A DNA stretch of 64,000 nt from Prorocentrum cordatum (GCA_963575745.1 CAUYUJ010016282.1:1002372-1066371); one strand, 5' to 3'. Positions 20,270-28,954 are shown, counted from the first letter of the stretch. Notes: a model not told the origin generated them from the letters alone. Numbers and translations: made by a program.

Positions 20270-20372
20270 CGTCGTGGCCCACTTCCCCGTGGCGGGGTTC
20301 CACGAGCAGAGGGCTCTCCGGGAGCACTGGGTGCTGCCGCTGCACTGCCGCACGCAGCTCGTGCCCAAGCAG
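20270..20372 (+). CDS. Anoctamin-like gene, exon C
   Basis: Reads VVAHFPVAGFHEQRALREHW, VLPLHCRTQLVPKQ. It corresponds to the anoctamin stretch FPLHd....L...W......QP...IrdYFGekI that links the cytosolic domain to TM1; here FPLH is changed to FPVA. The acceptor is CCTTCTAG before 20,270. The donor is CAG|GTCACT at 20,373, and the frame continues exactly into exon D (PKQ then VRDYFGEKIG). Confidence 0.75.
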
Positions 20373-20564
20373 GTCACTATGGGCTTGCTTTCCACCACCA
20401 CCACCACCATAAGTTGGAGGGGGGAAGGAGGTGGAGGATGAGGAGGAGGACGAAGAGGAGGAGGAGGAGGAGGAGGAGGAGGAGGAGAAGGAGGAGGAGG
20501 TGGAGGAGGAGGAGGAATCCCCCCTCCTACTTCTGGTGGTGGTGGTGGAAAGCAAGGCCACCAG
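20373..20564 (+). mobile_element. Introner: 192-bp intron made by an inverted-repeat element
   Basis: GT...AG intron between exons C and D. It is bounded by direct repeats CAGGTCA at 20,370-20,376 and 20,562-20,568, which hold both splice sites (CAG|GTCA). Inside are inverted ends: GGGCTTGCTTTCCACCACCA...TAAGTTGGAGGGGGG on the left and CCCCCCTCCTACTTCTGG...GGTGGAAAGCAAGGCC on the right, about 45 bp each, around a (GGA)n core (20,431-20,515). Removing the intron and one CAGGTCA restores an uninterrupted anoctamin reading frame. A relative with the same inverted ends lies at 25,694-25,838. This is the signature of an introner, a transposable element whose target duplication creates an intron. 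Confidence 0.88.
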
Positions 20565-20603
20565 GTCAGGGACTACTTTGGCGAGAAGATCGGCTTCTAC
20601 TTC
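20565..20603 (+). CDS. Anoctamin-like gene, exon D (YFGEKIG motif)
   Basis: A 13-codon exon reading VRDYFGEKIGFYF. The (I/V)RDYFGEKI motif just before TM1 is diagnostic for anoctamin/TMEM16 proteins. The acceptor is GGCCACCAG|GTCAGG. The right edge is the family-1 element; the family alignment continues without gap into exon E (FYF then HFFIFFIRALCW), so the junction must lie within the ACTTC shared by both edges. Confidence 0.85.
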
Positions 20604-20993
20604 TCGGGGGCGGCCAGGAGGGGGGTTATGACCAGAGGGGGGGGGGATCCTTCAGGCGATCGCAAGCATGGACTTAAGGGGGCGTGGATTAGCGACGGGT
20701 CCCGCTTCCATGGGAAATCACGGATTTCCGCCGCCTAGCGAGGCGGCACCGGCCGCATGTTGGGGAGGGCACCTCCCGCGATCCATGGATTAGTCGACCG
20801 CGCTCCAAATCCATGGATCGCTAATCCATGTGTGCGCGTCCCCGAATCATGGCGTGGGCCTTGATATTTCCTCAGATCTCATGGCGCCTCGTCTTATTTC
20901 ATTGCGCTCCTGGCCGCCCCCCTGCCGCGCACGTGCCGCCGGCCACGATTTGCGCCGTCCCCTCTTGGACGCCCCCCTCTTGGCCGCCCCCGA
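20604..20993 (+). mobile_element. Family 1 element splitting exons D and E, with nested element
   Basis: Starts TCGGGGGCGGCCAGGAGGGG and ends CCCCTCTTGGCCGCCCCCGA, flanked by ACTTC at 20,599-20,603 and 20,994-20,998 (5-bp target duplication, as for copies at 47,109 and 47,866). A second element (family 6, about 20,650-20,838) is nested inside, which explains why this copy is about 200 bp longer. The codon phase is the same on both sides and the protein alignment needs no extra residues. Yet neither edge offers GT, GC or GA with AG at the duplication. So either this is an intron with unusual ends or the insertion has disrupted the gene. Confidence 0.85.
20650..20838 (+). mobile_element. ATGGATTAGCGA element, family 6 (nested copy)
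   Basis: GGGGGCGTGGATTAGCGACG on the left and TCGCTAATCCATGTGTGCGC on the right are inverted ends. Interior blocks GGGTCCCGCTTCCATGGGAA, GGCACCGGCCGCAT and CGATCCATGGATTAG recur at 24,690-24,845 and 46,575-46,940. Confidence 0.8.
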
Positions 20994-21215
20994 ACTTCCA
21001 TTTCTTCATTTTTTTCATACGCGCCTTGTGCTGGCTGGGCCTGGCCGCACTGGTTGTCTTCTTTGTGGACGAGGGTGTTCTCCAGGTCGACCCGTATACG
21101 GTAGCGCTCGTTCGTATCGGGTTTGGGGCTGTTGTTGTGCTCTGGGCCGTGATGTTCGAAATCAGCCTGGTTCGCAGCATCGCTCGCACCGCCCAGGGAT
21201 GGGGAGCGAGCAGAG
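20994..21215 (+). CDS. Anoctamin-like gene, exon E (TM1-TM2)
   Basis: Reads NFHFFIFFIRALCWLGLAAL, VVFFVDEGVLQVDPYTVALV, RIGFGAVVVLWAVMFEISLV and RSIARTAQGWGAS. Two hydrophobic segments (about HFFIFFIRALCWLGLAALVVFF and VALVRIGFGAVVVLWAVMF) correspond to anoctamin TM1 and TM2, and WAVMFEISLVRS...QGWG fits the family's W-a-.-.-f-E-.-.-k-R......WG signature. Length between YFGEKIG and TM1 agrees with the family without gaps. The best donor is GCAGAG|GTACGT at 21,216. Alternatively the frame continues (GCEASVTRAGFDPNLVG) to the next element at about 21,345. Confidence 0.8.
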
Positions 21216-21339
21216 GTACGTTGACTGGATGTGAGGCTTCAGTCACAAGGGCAGGGTTCGATCCAAACTTGGTGGGTACGCAGAAGGAGCGCCACTTGCA
21301 CAATTTTTCTGCGTTGTGTTCAGTATCGTATTGTCTTCT

Positions 21340-21410
21340 GTTTATCGAAGACGCCTACGGCGAACCACCGCCGCCCCCCGCAGTCTAGAACCGCCGGTGT
21401 TGGGGGGGAA
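21340..21410 (+). mobile_element. Left end of the GACGCCTACGGCG element, family 7
   Basis: ATCGAAGACGCCTACGGCGA then ACCACCGCCGCCCCCCGCAG. The same start occurs at 27,187 and 28,955, and CAGGGGCGGCAGACGCCTAC at 25,347 looks like a right end joined to a new left end. It lies within the intron between exons E and G. Two of its copies (here and at 27,187) start directly after anoctamin coding sequence. Confidence 0.65.
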
Positions 21411-21698
21411 ATGTCGAGCGACGGTGCGGCCATGCTTGTTGACGTCGTGCTGTCATGTGGGACTCCCCTTGGGGCTCTTTGCGGGCGTGTTTGTCGGGTC
21501 GGACGAAAGGGTGGGATGGACACAGTGGAGACCCATGCCAAGAAACCCTATCCCTGCCTCCAGGGTGCCCTGGGTTTCTTGGGTTTCGATGGTTTTGCGA
21601 TGGGAAGCGTGACGTTCCCACACCAAAAACCAATAGACGTCCTGGGGTTCCAGTGTTGGGTTTCTTGTGGAAGGTTTCTTGTGGACTGGCCTTATGTC
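21411..21698. repeat. Dispersed repeat shared with 48,715-48,855
   Basis: GTGGAGACCCATGCCAAGAA, GCCTCCAGGGTGC.CTGGGTT, TCGATGGTTTTGC and GGGTTTCTTGTGGAAG match 48,719-48,838 in the same order. The repeat core is about 21,522-21,690. It is non-coding. Confidence 0.7.
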
Positions 21699-21845
21699 TG
21701 TCGGGCGTGTCCCCCTACAGGGGGATTTTCGACGACAAATAAAAGATACCCCAAAAATACTCCAGAAAGGTCAAACAATATTCAAAAATAGTCCCCATAC
21801 TATTTTTGGATTTTTCTTGCTATGTTTGTTTGTTTTTCTACCTAG
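21699..21845 (-). mobile_element. TTAA element, reverse, one end
   Basis: TGTCGGGCGTGTCCCCCTAC then AGGGGGATTTTCGACGACAA is the reverse complement of the family-2 right terminus; ATTCAAAAATAGTCC is shared interior. The other end is not recognisable. Confidence 0.6.
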
Positions 21846-21934
21846 GCTCTGCCTAGAAGGGTTCGTACTCTGTAGCTTAAAGGGGGCCGGGCAGTGGACA
21901 CCGCCCCAGGCGGTTCCCCCATTCCCCTGGGAGC

Positions 21935-22275
21935 CAAGCAAAAGCAACAGCAAAGGTAAAAGCAAACGCGCGGCTCCCCCAGTTGCGCCCCCTGGGTGCC
22001 AAGCAAAAGCAAAAGCAAAGGCAAAAGTGAAGGCAAAAGTGAAGGCAAAAGCAAAGGCAAAGCAAAGACATAGCACACCACATCATAGCGTAGCCTAGCC
22101 TAGCCCAGCATAGCATTGCACAGCATAGCATAGCACAGCAGAGCAGAGCATAACATAGCATAGCATAGCGCAGCATAGCATAGCGCAGCATAGCCTGGCC
22201 TAGCCTAGCCAAGCCTAGCCCAGCATAGCATTGCGCAGCATAGCATAGCAAAGCGCAGCACAGCATCCACCATTG
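21935..22275 (+). repeat. GCAAAAGCAAAG and AGCATAGC arrays
   Basis: 21,941-22,070 is a loose GCAAAAGCAAAGG array with a partial duplication of CGGTTCCCCCATTCCCCTGG-type sequence; 22,080-22,268 is a tandem of AGCATAGCAT/AGCCTAGCC pentamers. A short (TA)n run follows at 22,279-22,290. Confidence 0.9.
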
Positions 22276-22385
22276 CTGCTATATATATATATGTGTATAT
22301 GTATATGTACGGCGTTTACCGCTCCTACTAATGTTGCTTTCCTAGAGGCTCCAACTCTTAGGTAGGGTCGCACTGGGATAATTAT

Positions 22386-22428
22386 TCCTCGTTGAAAATC
22401 CCCCTGTAGGGGGACAGGCCCGACTTGA
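22386..22428 (+). mobile_element. TTAA element fragment, right terminus
   Basis: GTTGAAAATCCCCCTGTAGG then GGGACAGGCCCGACTTGA is a family-2 right end with no left end in reach. Confidence 0.6.
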
Positions 22429-22642
22429 GACTGGCCTCTACTGCAGGGACAGAGATCCATCGTCGACTCCCAGGAGAACCTGGGACGATATGAGACGTGG
22501 TGGGAGTGCGAACCCCCCCCAGCAATTACAGGAAAATGCGAGGGATCCTTGGATTTGTGCCTATGATCCTTGGGGCTCTCCTGGGCCACCTCTGGGCTCC
22601 CAGGGGGCGGCCTTTCCATGGTGCTCTCGTCGGACAGGCATA

Positions 22643-22857
22643 GAACTACACTTTGGGCGAGTGGATTAGCTTCTTGCGCGGATCCAGAAATGCCAAACTT
22701 ACTTTTGCGACATCGTCTTACGTATTGGTTCGCCCGCCATTCGAGGGGGCCGATCGCGCCTGTTGGATTTGCCGGGGCCTCGGCGTGTCTTGCCATTGTC
22801 AGTGTGGAACCAAGGCTTGCGCCTCACGAGTGGATTGGAGGATGAGCGCAAGGTGAG
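22643..22857 (+). CDS. Candidate exon of unknown function
   Basis: A frame reads GEWISFLRGSRNAKLTFATS, SYVLVRPPFEGADRACWICR then GLGVSCHCQCGTKACASRVD and ends at GCGCAAG|GTGAGTC, a near-ideal 5' splice site at 22,858. It is Cys-rich and non-repetitive. It lies in the gap where the anoctamin TM3 exon is expected but has no transmembrane segment and does not resemble one. It may belong to another transposon or be chance. Confidence 0.25.
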
Positions 22858-24100
22858 TCTTTCAGCTGCGGGGGGGCGCGGGCGTTTGCCGCCACGCAGG
22901 GGCCAGGGGCAAATAGGAAACGCTCAGGGAAATGGAGGGCGGCAGGTAGAGGAAAAACGGGGGAGGGGGAGGGCAAAGCAGCGGGCCGGAATGGTGAACA
23001 TAGTGACCAGGCGAGATACTCTGATTGGGGGAGCGATGTGGGCGGAGGCCGCAGTTGGAGTTCCTTTTCAGATAGCCCGGGGACGTTCAGACACCTCCGC
23101 CCGGAGGCCGGCAGGGGGTTCAGCGGCCCTTGCCTTCGTGAGTCTGCGGGCGGGGCGCGACGACGTACCCGACGTGTACCCCGCCCCTTTCGCTAGGTGC
23201 CGGTCTGTGCGTGCTCGCCCCGCGCGAGACATCCAGCGCGTTCAGAACTACACTGAGCCGGGCACTAGGTGTAGTTCTGTACGTGCTGGTTTCGCCGGAG
23301 ACATCCCCACAAAACGGAGCACTTATAGAACTACACGTAGCCAGCGGGGCGGGGTGCATGTCGGGTGCCGCCACTCGCGCCCCCGACATGTACCGCGCCC
23401 CGGCCGCCGAGCGCCGTTCTGTACGTGTCCCCTTTTCGCGAAGCATCGGCTGCCCGCGCTGCCCATCGCCGAGGCCCCGCCCCCTGGGCCGCTCCCCACC
23501 GACATCCCACATCCCATGGCTCAGCGAAGCCAGCCGTATGCCTGGGGTCCTCGACGTCGCGCAGCCGGCTTCCCTCCCCCGCCTGTGCCCCAGCAACAAA
23601 TTCGCGATCCGATCCCCCGCGCTTTCAAATTCTTCTTCGTGCCGGATCCCCCGTCCGAGCGTGAACGCTTTTTCGTGTTGTGATTTTTCTTGCGGCTGCC
23701 GCCAAGCCTCGCCGTGCAACGTGGTGATCGCTTCCACGCTTGGCACGCAACGTCGTCGGCACGACCATCGCCTTCCAGCGTGGGTCATGAAGCGATGTCC
23801 GTCCACCCAGACCGACCGACGCGCCAAATCGAATTATGATTGCCACCCTTGGCCCCCGCAACAAGGTGCAGTTTTGCTGTGTGTAGTTGTAGATGTGTTC
23901 GATCTCGGGTCGCCTGGCGCCTTTGGGTTCCAGCTCGGGAGGCCCAGCTGGACCGTCGGCTCGGGATGCCGTGGGGCGCTTCGGGGTCCTCTCTGGTCGA
24001 CTCGGTGCCGATCTTCCGGCGATCTCAAACGCTGGTCCACGAAGGTGAAACAAAGTTAGCACTGGCTGCCCCATGCGTGTGCCGTCTCCCTGCCCTCTGT
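22858..24100. other. No gene recognised; diverged internal repeats
   Basis: TGTGCGTGCTCGCC, TCTGTACGTGCTGGTTTCGC and TCTGTACGTGTCCCCTTTTC at about 23,206, 23,276 and 23,414 mark a loose 70- to 140-bp repeat, together with inverted AGTTCTGTACG / AGAACTACAC motifs. Long frames at 22,763-23,683 and 23,211-24,059 overlap minus-strand frames and show no domain. Confidence 0.4.
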
Positions 24101-24103
24101 GAT

Positions 24104-24280
24104 GAACCAACAACACACGCCCATACCCATAGCGGTGTCGGAGAGGGCTATGGGTGCGTGTTGTTCGGATGGGGGTCCCCGCTCGAGCGGGAGCGTACCC
24201 CAGGGTCCGACAAGCCGCACCCATACCCATAGCCAGTCCTCCTCTCAACGACCCCCCATATGGGTATGAGTGTGTGTTGC
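24104..24280. repeat. Hairpin built on CCCATACCCATAG
   Basis: AACACACGCCCATACCCATA at 24,108-24,135 pairs with CTATGGGTGCGTGTTGTT at 24,149-24,166. A third copy, CCGCACCCATACCCATAG, lies at 24,214 and a fourth, inverted, at about 24,257 (ATATGGGTATGAGTGTGTGT). It resembles two nested inverted-repeat elements. Confidence 0.65.
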
Positions 24281-24454
24281 TCGTTCGTCACTCTGCTTCT
24301 CTCTCCCCCCTGCGCCGCTGCAGCAGTTTCGGATCAGGGGGGCCCGCTTGCCCCACACTCCCACACTCCCGCCTTCGTTTGCTGCCTGCCCCCGTGGGGG
24401 CGCCGGCGGCCGTCCGCGCGCCGAGGTGCCGCTGCACCTCGCTCTTGTCATTGT

Positions 24455-24620
24455 TCAGGAGGGGAAAAACACACAGACACAATTCATCGCCGATCCCCCA
24501 GAAAAATGGGGAAATATGGGAAATGGGGGGGAAGACAAAAAACCCGAAAATATGAGAAACGATGGGGGATCTTTTTATTTGTGTGTGTGTGTGTTTATTT
24601 GTGTGTCCTGGGGCCCCTTA
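24455..24620 (+). mobile_element. Element with TTTATTTGTGTGTCC end (copy 2)
   Basis: Starts near GGAAAAACACACAGACACAA and ends TTTATTTGTGTGTCCTGGGG, inverted ends of about 20 bp. The interior CATCGCCGATCCCCCAGAAA, ATGGGGAAATATGGGAAATG and AAAATATGAG agrees with copies at 12,785 and 45,655. Confidence 0.75.
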
Positions 24621-24689
24621 AATTGTGTCGGTCTGCGCAATGTAAAAAGAATGGGAGAGGAGTGGGCTAACATGGATAAAGGTACCTTG

Positions 24690-24845
24690 ATCAGCGACGG
24701 GTCCCGCTTCTGTGGGAGATCACGGCTTCCCCGCCGCCGAGCGAGGCACCGGCCGCATCTTGGGGAGGGCGCCTCCCCTGGATTTGGCGACCGCGCGCCC
24801 AGTCCATGGATCGCTGATCCATGGTTGCGCGCCCCCGAGATTGGG
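24690..24845 (+). mobile_element. Family 6 element (copy 2)
   Basis: TTGATCAGCGACGGGTCCCG on the left and TCGCTGATCCATGGTTGCGC on the right are inverted; the interior GGCACCGGCCGCATCTTGGG, GAGGGCGCCTCCCC and GACCGCGCGCCCAGTCCATG matches the other copies. Confidence 0.8.
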
Positions 24846-25290
24846 GGGCCGTCTTGAGGCCATGCTCGGCCGATCGGGGGCCCTCGTGGGGGCTCTCTTG
24901 GGCCGCCTCGGGGCGATCTTCGGGACCTCTCGGGCCGTCTTGGGCTTTCGGAAACCCGGAGAGGCGAGAAGGCGCAACGCATTGAACGGTTTGAGGGGGG
25001 TTAGTGATTTGGTCCTCCTGGGGGTTTCCTGGGGGTCTTCTTGGAGCCCTCTTGGGGCGTCTTGGGGACTTTTCGAGCTTCTTGAGGCAATCTTGGGCCG
25101 TCTCTTGTGGGCCCATGGCGACCATAGTTGGGCCGTCTTGGAGCCATATATGACCCTCTAAGGCCATCTTGGAGGCCATTTTGGGCCATCGTGGCCGTCT
25201 TGGACGTCACATTGGGCCAGCTTGGCCGCCTGAAAGCAGGCCGTGTGCACCTTTGCTCTCGTTTCCTAAGTCCTCTAGGCACCTTTTGCA
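24846..25290 (+). repeat. TCTTGGGCCG low-complexity satellite
   Basis: Degenerate repeats of GGCC(G/A)TCTTGG, CTCTTGGGCC and GGGGGCCT(T/C). The same motif fills 25,480-25,675, 26,430-26,620 and most of 27,450-28,830, 30,000-31,370 and 41,475-42,110, and appears on the other strand at 38,600-39,120 and 39,430-39,760. Frames through it are Leu/Gly/Trp-rich or Pro/Arg/Lys-rich and not credible. Confidence 0.85.
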
Positions 25291-25690
25291 AGGGCCAGAA
25301 GGTCATCGAACACTTGGCATGCCAAGCGCCCCTGCTATAAATTCAACAGGGGCGGCAGACGCCTACTGCGAACCACTGCCGCCCCCTGCTGGAGGAGGAC
25401 AGAGAGAGAGAGAGAAAGAGAGAGACAGAGAGAGAGAGAGGACGAGGAATGGCAGGAGAATGACGAGGGCGAGGAAGAGGTTAGGGCGCCTCCTGGGGGC
25501 TACCTGGAGCCACTTGGGAGCTTCAGGAGGCTTCCTGGGATGCTCTGGGGGACTTCTTCAAGGCCCCTGTGGGCATCTGCGTGGCCTTTTGGCCTTCGGA
25601 GGCCGTCTTCGGGGCCCCGCTGGCCGTCCTGTAGGGCCGCCTTGGGGCCCTCGTGGCCCGTCTTGGGGGCATCTTGATTGATGGGTCAGA
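25291..25690 (+). repeat. Family 7 junction, (GA)n and TCTTGG repeats
   Basis: CAACAGGGGCGGCAG then ACGCCTACTGCGAACCACTG then CCGCCCCCTG (25,346-25,387) is a near-palindrome like the junction at 28,944-28,990. (GAGA)n follows at 25,400-25,440 and then TCTTGG-type repeats to 25,675. Confidence 0.7.
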
Positions 25691-25693
25691 CCC

Positions 25694-25838
25694 TTGATGG
25701 GCCTGTTTTCTACCACTGCCACCACCGTAAGTTGGGGGGGGGGAAGGAGGAGGAGGAGGACGAGGAGGAGGAGGAGGAGGAAGACCCCATCCCCCTTCAA
25801 CTTATGGTGGTGGTGGTGGTGGAAAACAGGCCCATCAA
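25694..25838 (+). mobile_element. Relative of the exon C-D introner
   Basis: Inverted ends TTGATGGGCCTGTTTTCTAC and GGTGGAAAACAGGCCCATCA, then ACCACCGTAAGTTGGGGGGG paired with CCCCTTCAACTTATGGTGG-type sequence, around a (GGA)n core. The arrangement CTGTTTTCyACCACC...TAAGTTGG is the same as in 20,373-20,564 (CTTGCTTTCCACCACC...TAAGTTGG). CCC flanks both ends, possibly a short target duplication. Confidence 0.8.
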
Positions 25839-26923
25839 CCCTATCGGGCTGGACGCCACCACAACAGGATGGACCACACCCCAATGGGCGGCAAGACGCC
25901 TGGGACGGCAAACGGGGCGTTGCGAGCGTATTGTGGTGACGACTTACCATACCATGTGACTTACGAAAGCCCGATGTCACTCCTCGAGGAAGCCGAAGGG
26001 CGCATCGCCTTGATGCGCAGTTGGCGTATCGCCCGTACGGCCCTCGGTTGTTTCCCACATTCGAACATGGGGTTATGGTATTAGTGTGACGCCTCCCGCC
26101 TCCCGACTGTCTACTAGCACCCAGACTCACACGTATGGTGATCCACACAGGCCCCCACACATACAATTCACACTCAGACGCACACGTATTTAGGTTAGTC
26201 ATTGTCAGACTCACTCGGACTCCTTGACCCTCAGACCCGCTCACGCACATGCTCGCTCACAATTGGACTTACTCGCAGCCTCACGCTCATAGTATGAGTC
26301 ACCCATCCCTAGTCCACTTGCAGGCGTGGCAATTTGGCATCCCAAGGCGGAGCCGCCAACCCCCGCGCCCAGCTCGGAGGAGTTTCTCAGGCGATGCGCC
26401 TGTTTGGTTGCCCAAACTTGTCCTTCGTCAGGGCCTCTTGGGGCCTTCGGGCGGGAGGGCCATCTTGGTGCGGAGGGTTACAGATGTACCTCGACTTACC
26501 CCTCTTGGGCCCTTGTGGGTGGGCACTCGAGAGCCTCCGGGTCCCCCTTTGGGAGGCCTCGGAGGCCCTTGGCGGGTCTTCGGGGCCTTCGGGGCCGTCC
26601 TGGAAATGCTAGAGGTAACCACGCAATAATAACCGTGAAGGTTTCAATTCGAATTGTTTGCCTTTTTGGACCCGCCCCCCTCCAAGACGGCCCAAGAGGC
26701 CCCCACAAGATCTCCAGGACGGCCCCCTGGGGCTACCGGGAGGTCCTGAGTCTTGCCCCTTTTTGAGCGGTGTTTGGAAGGCCGACGGGGGATGCTGGAG
26801 TCGGTTTGGGTGGGTCAGGCTTCCAAGAGGGACACGGGAAACACACCGAAAGGACAGGATTTCTGGCACATGGGCGGTATGGGTATTATCAAGTAATTAT
26901 TTGAACCATCACGTCTGTCTCAG
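25839..26923. other. No gene recognised
   Basis: 25,840-26,430 is mixed sequence with ACTCACACGTATGG-type and ACTCAC motifs; 26,430-26,620 is TCTTGG-type repeat. I looked here for the missing TM3 exon of the anoctamin gene and found no hydrophobic frame of about 20 residues with flanking splice sites. Confidence 0.4.
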
Positions 26924-27186
26924 GAACTCCACTGCGTACTGAAGGCACGGTGGCGGATCGTTGGTGTGATGATCATCAACTCACGGCGCGTGCTCGAGTT
27001 TAATCAGCAAGCCAAGACCTGGCTCATCTCGGCGCTGATCGTTGTCGCGAAGAAGGTCTGGGGTCTGATCTCACCTTGGCTGACACATCTGGAAAACCAC
27101 AAGACGCAAAAGCGCTTCGACGACGCGCTGATATTGAGACTGGCGAGCTTCAAGATATTCTTTTTGCTCTGGCCGCCGTTGAACAT
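26924..27186 (+). CDS. Anoctamin-like gene, exon G (TM4 region)
   Basis: Reads ELHCVLKARWRIVGVMIINS, RRVLEFNQQAKTWLISALIV, VAKKVWGLISPWLTHLENHK and TQKRFDDALILRLASFKIFF. The segment (v/a)..vY..lA..Lt.wENh(r/k)Tq..f...li.rl..F is the conserved TM4-TM5 region of anoctamins, and here VWGLISPWLTHLENHKTQKR fits closely. The acceptor is CGTCTGTCTCAG before 26,924. At the right, coding sequence runs into the family-7 unit at about 27,187; the expected NSY..LFYiAF was not found, so the true exon end may be earlier (after ASFKIF). Confidence 0.8.
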
Positions 27187-28954
27187 ATCGAAGACGCCTA
27201 CGGCGTATCACCGCCGCCCCCCGCCTTCTAGAATCGCCCATGTGGCCGAGCGTTGCGGCAAAACCTCTGCCAAGGCATCGGGCCATGTGTTCCCCCAACC
27301 GTTGTGGAAACCCTTCGGGGACCACTTGGGGAAGGATTGCGGGGAAGATCAAGAGGAGACGGAGGAGGAGGTGGAGGAGGTGGAGGAGGTGGAGGAGATG
27401 GAGGAGGAGGAGGAGGAGGAGGAGGAGGAGGAGGAGGAGGAGGGGGCATCTTGGGAGCCTCTGGGGACACTCTTGGGGCCTCCTGGGGGCTTCCTGGAAG
27501 CCTCTTGGACCTTTGGGGGCTTCTCGGGGGCCTCTTTGGCTGTCTTGATGGGCTCCTGGTCCATCTTAAAGGCCTCCTGGTCCGTCTTGGGGGCCTCTCT
27601 GGGCCGTCTTGGGCCGCCTCTTGGGCCGTTCTGGGGCCATACTGGAGGCCTCTTGGGCGATCTTTGGGGGCATTTGGGCGTTTTCGGGCCGTCGGAAGGC
27701 CGAACAACAGCAAATGCCACAATCCTTGAACAACACATGGGAAATCAATGATCCTGGCCTTTTCGGGCCTTCCTGGAGGCCCGCTTGGAGGCCTCTTGGG
27801 CCGTCTTGGGCCATCTTAGTGCCATCTTGGCCGTCTTGGTGGCATCTTAGTGCCATCTTCGGCCGTCTTGGTGGGCCCCTGGCCCGTCCCACGCCGTCGG
27901 AAGCCGTTTGGGGGGCCTCTCTAAGCCGACCTGGGGCCCTCTTGGAATGCTCCAGGGCCGTCTTGGAGGCCATCTTGGGTGTCTTAAAGGTGTCCTGGGC
28001 CGTCGTGGGGGCCGTCTTGGGGCCGTCTTGGGGGCCTCTTTGGCCGTTTTGGGGCCATCTTGGAGGCCTCTTGGGCGATCTTGGGGCGATCTTCGGGGGC
28101 TCTTGGGCCGTCTCGGACCGTCGGAAGGCCGAAACGAAGCAAATGTCAGCATCCTTCAAACACCTTCCGGATACAAATGATGCTGGCCTCTTCTGGCCTT
28201 CTGGAGGCCCTCTTGGAGGCCTCTTGGGCCGTTTTGGGCCAGCCTCGAGCCAACTTCGGCCATCTTGGTGGGCTCCTGGCCCGTCCCACGCCGTCGGAAG
28301 CCGTATGGGGAGCCTCTCTGGGCCGACTTGGGGCCCTCTTGGAGTGCTCCAGGGCCGTCTTAGAGGCCATCTTTGGCGTTTTGGAGGCATCTTGGGTCGT
28401 TGTTGTGCCCTCTTGGGGCCGTCTTGGGGGCCTCTTGGGCAGTCCTGAGGCCATCTTGGAGGCCTCTTGGGCGCTCTGGGGGCGATCTTGGGGCGGTGTT
28501 GGGGGCCTCTTGGGCCGTCTTGGGCCGTCGGAGAGCTGAACAGAAAAACATGCCAAACTCCTTCAAACACCTAAGGAAAATCACTGATTTCGGCCTTTTC
28601 GGGCCTTCCCAGAGGACGTCTTGGAGGGCTCTTGGGCCGTCTTGGAGGCCTCTTGCGGGCCTCTTGGGCAGTCTGAGACCATCTTGAGGCCATCTTTGGC
28701 CATCTTGTGTTCATCTTTGGGCCATCTTAGCCGTCTTGGAGGCCATCTCGGCTGCCTTGGAGGCATCTCGGAAGCTATCTTGGCCGTCTTGGAGGCCCTC
28801 TTGGGCCATCTTAGGGCAACAAAGGCATCGACAACATCTCGGGTGGCCGGCGGGACGGGCCGAAGCCCCAGGGGGAGTTCTTTTGGAACAAGAGCCAAAA
28901 CGAAAACAAAAAGGATCTAGCACGCCGGGCACCCTTGCCAGCAGGGGGCGGCGG
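27187..28954 (+). repeat. Family 7 unit, first tandem copy
   Basis: Begins ATCGAAGACGCCTACGGCGT then ATCACCGCCGCCCCCCGCCT, contains CATGTGGCCGAGCGTTGCGG, GCCATGTGTTCCCCCAACCG, a (GGA)n array (27,355-27,443), then TCTTGG satellite. Within it are three units of about 420 bp marked by GGCCGAAC.../CACAATCCTTGAACA or similar at about 27,700, 28,120 and 28,535. It ends GGTGGCCGGCGGGACGGGCC ... CAGGGGGCGGCGG. The ends CCGCCGCCCCC and GGGGGCGGCGG are inverted. It fills part of the intron between exons G and H. Confidence 0.8.

Noticed and set aside
22643-22857. Missing TM3 exon of the anoctamin gene
   Set aside because: It has a good 5' splice site and lies in the right gap, but the frame is Cys-rich and has no 20-residue hydrophobic segment.
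24561-24620. Telomere-like or polyadenylation signal in TTTATTTGTGTGTCC
   Set aside because: The sequence recurs as the end of a dispersed element at three places and has no telomere repeat structure.
28040-28600. Minus-strand Pro/Arg/Lys-rich frames of 100-330 residues at 27.5-31 kb
   Set aside because: All derive from the TCTTGGGCCG satellite and repeat with its 400-bp period.
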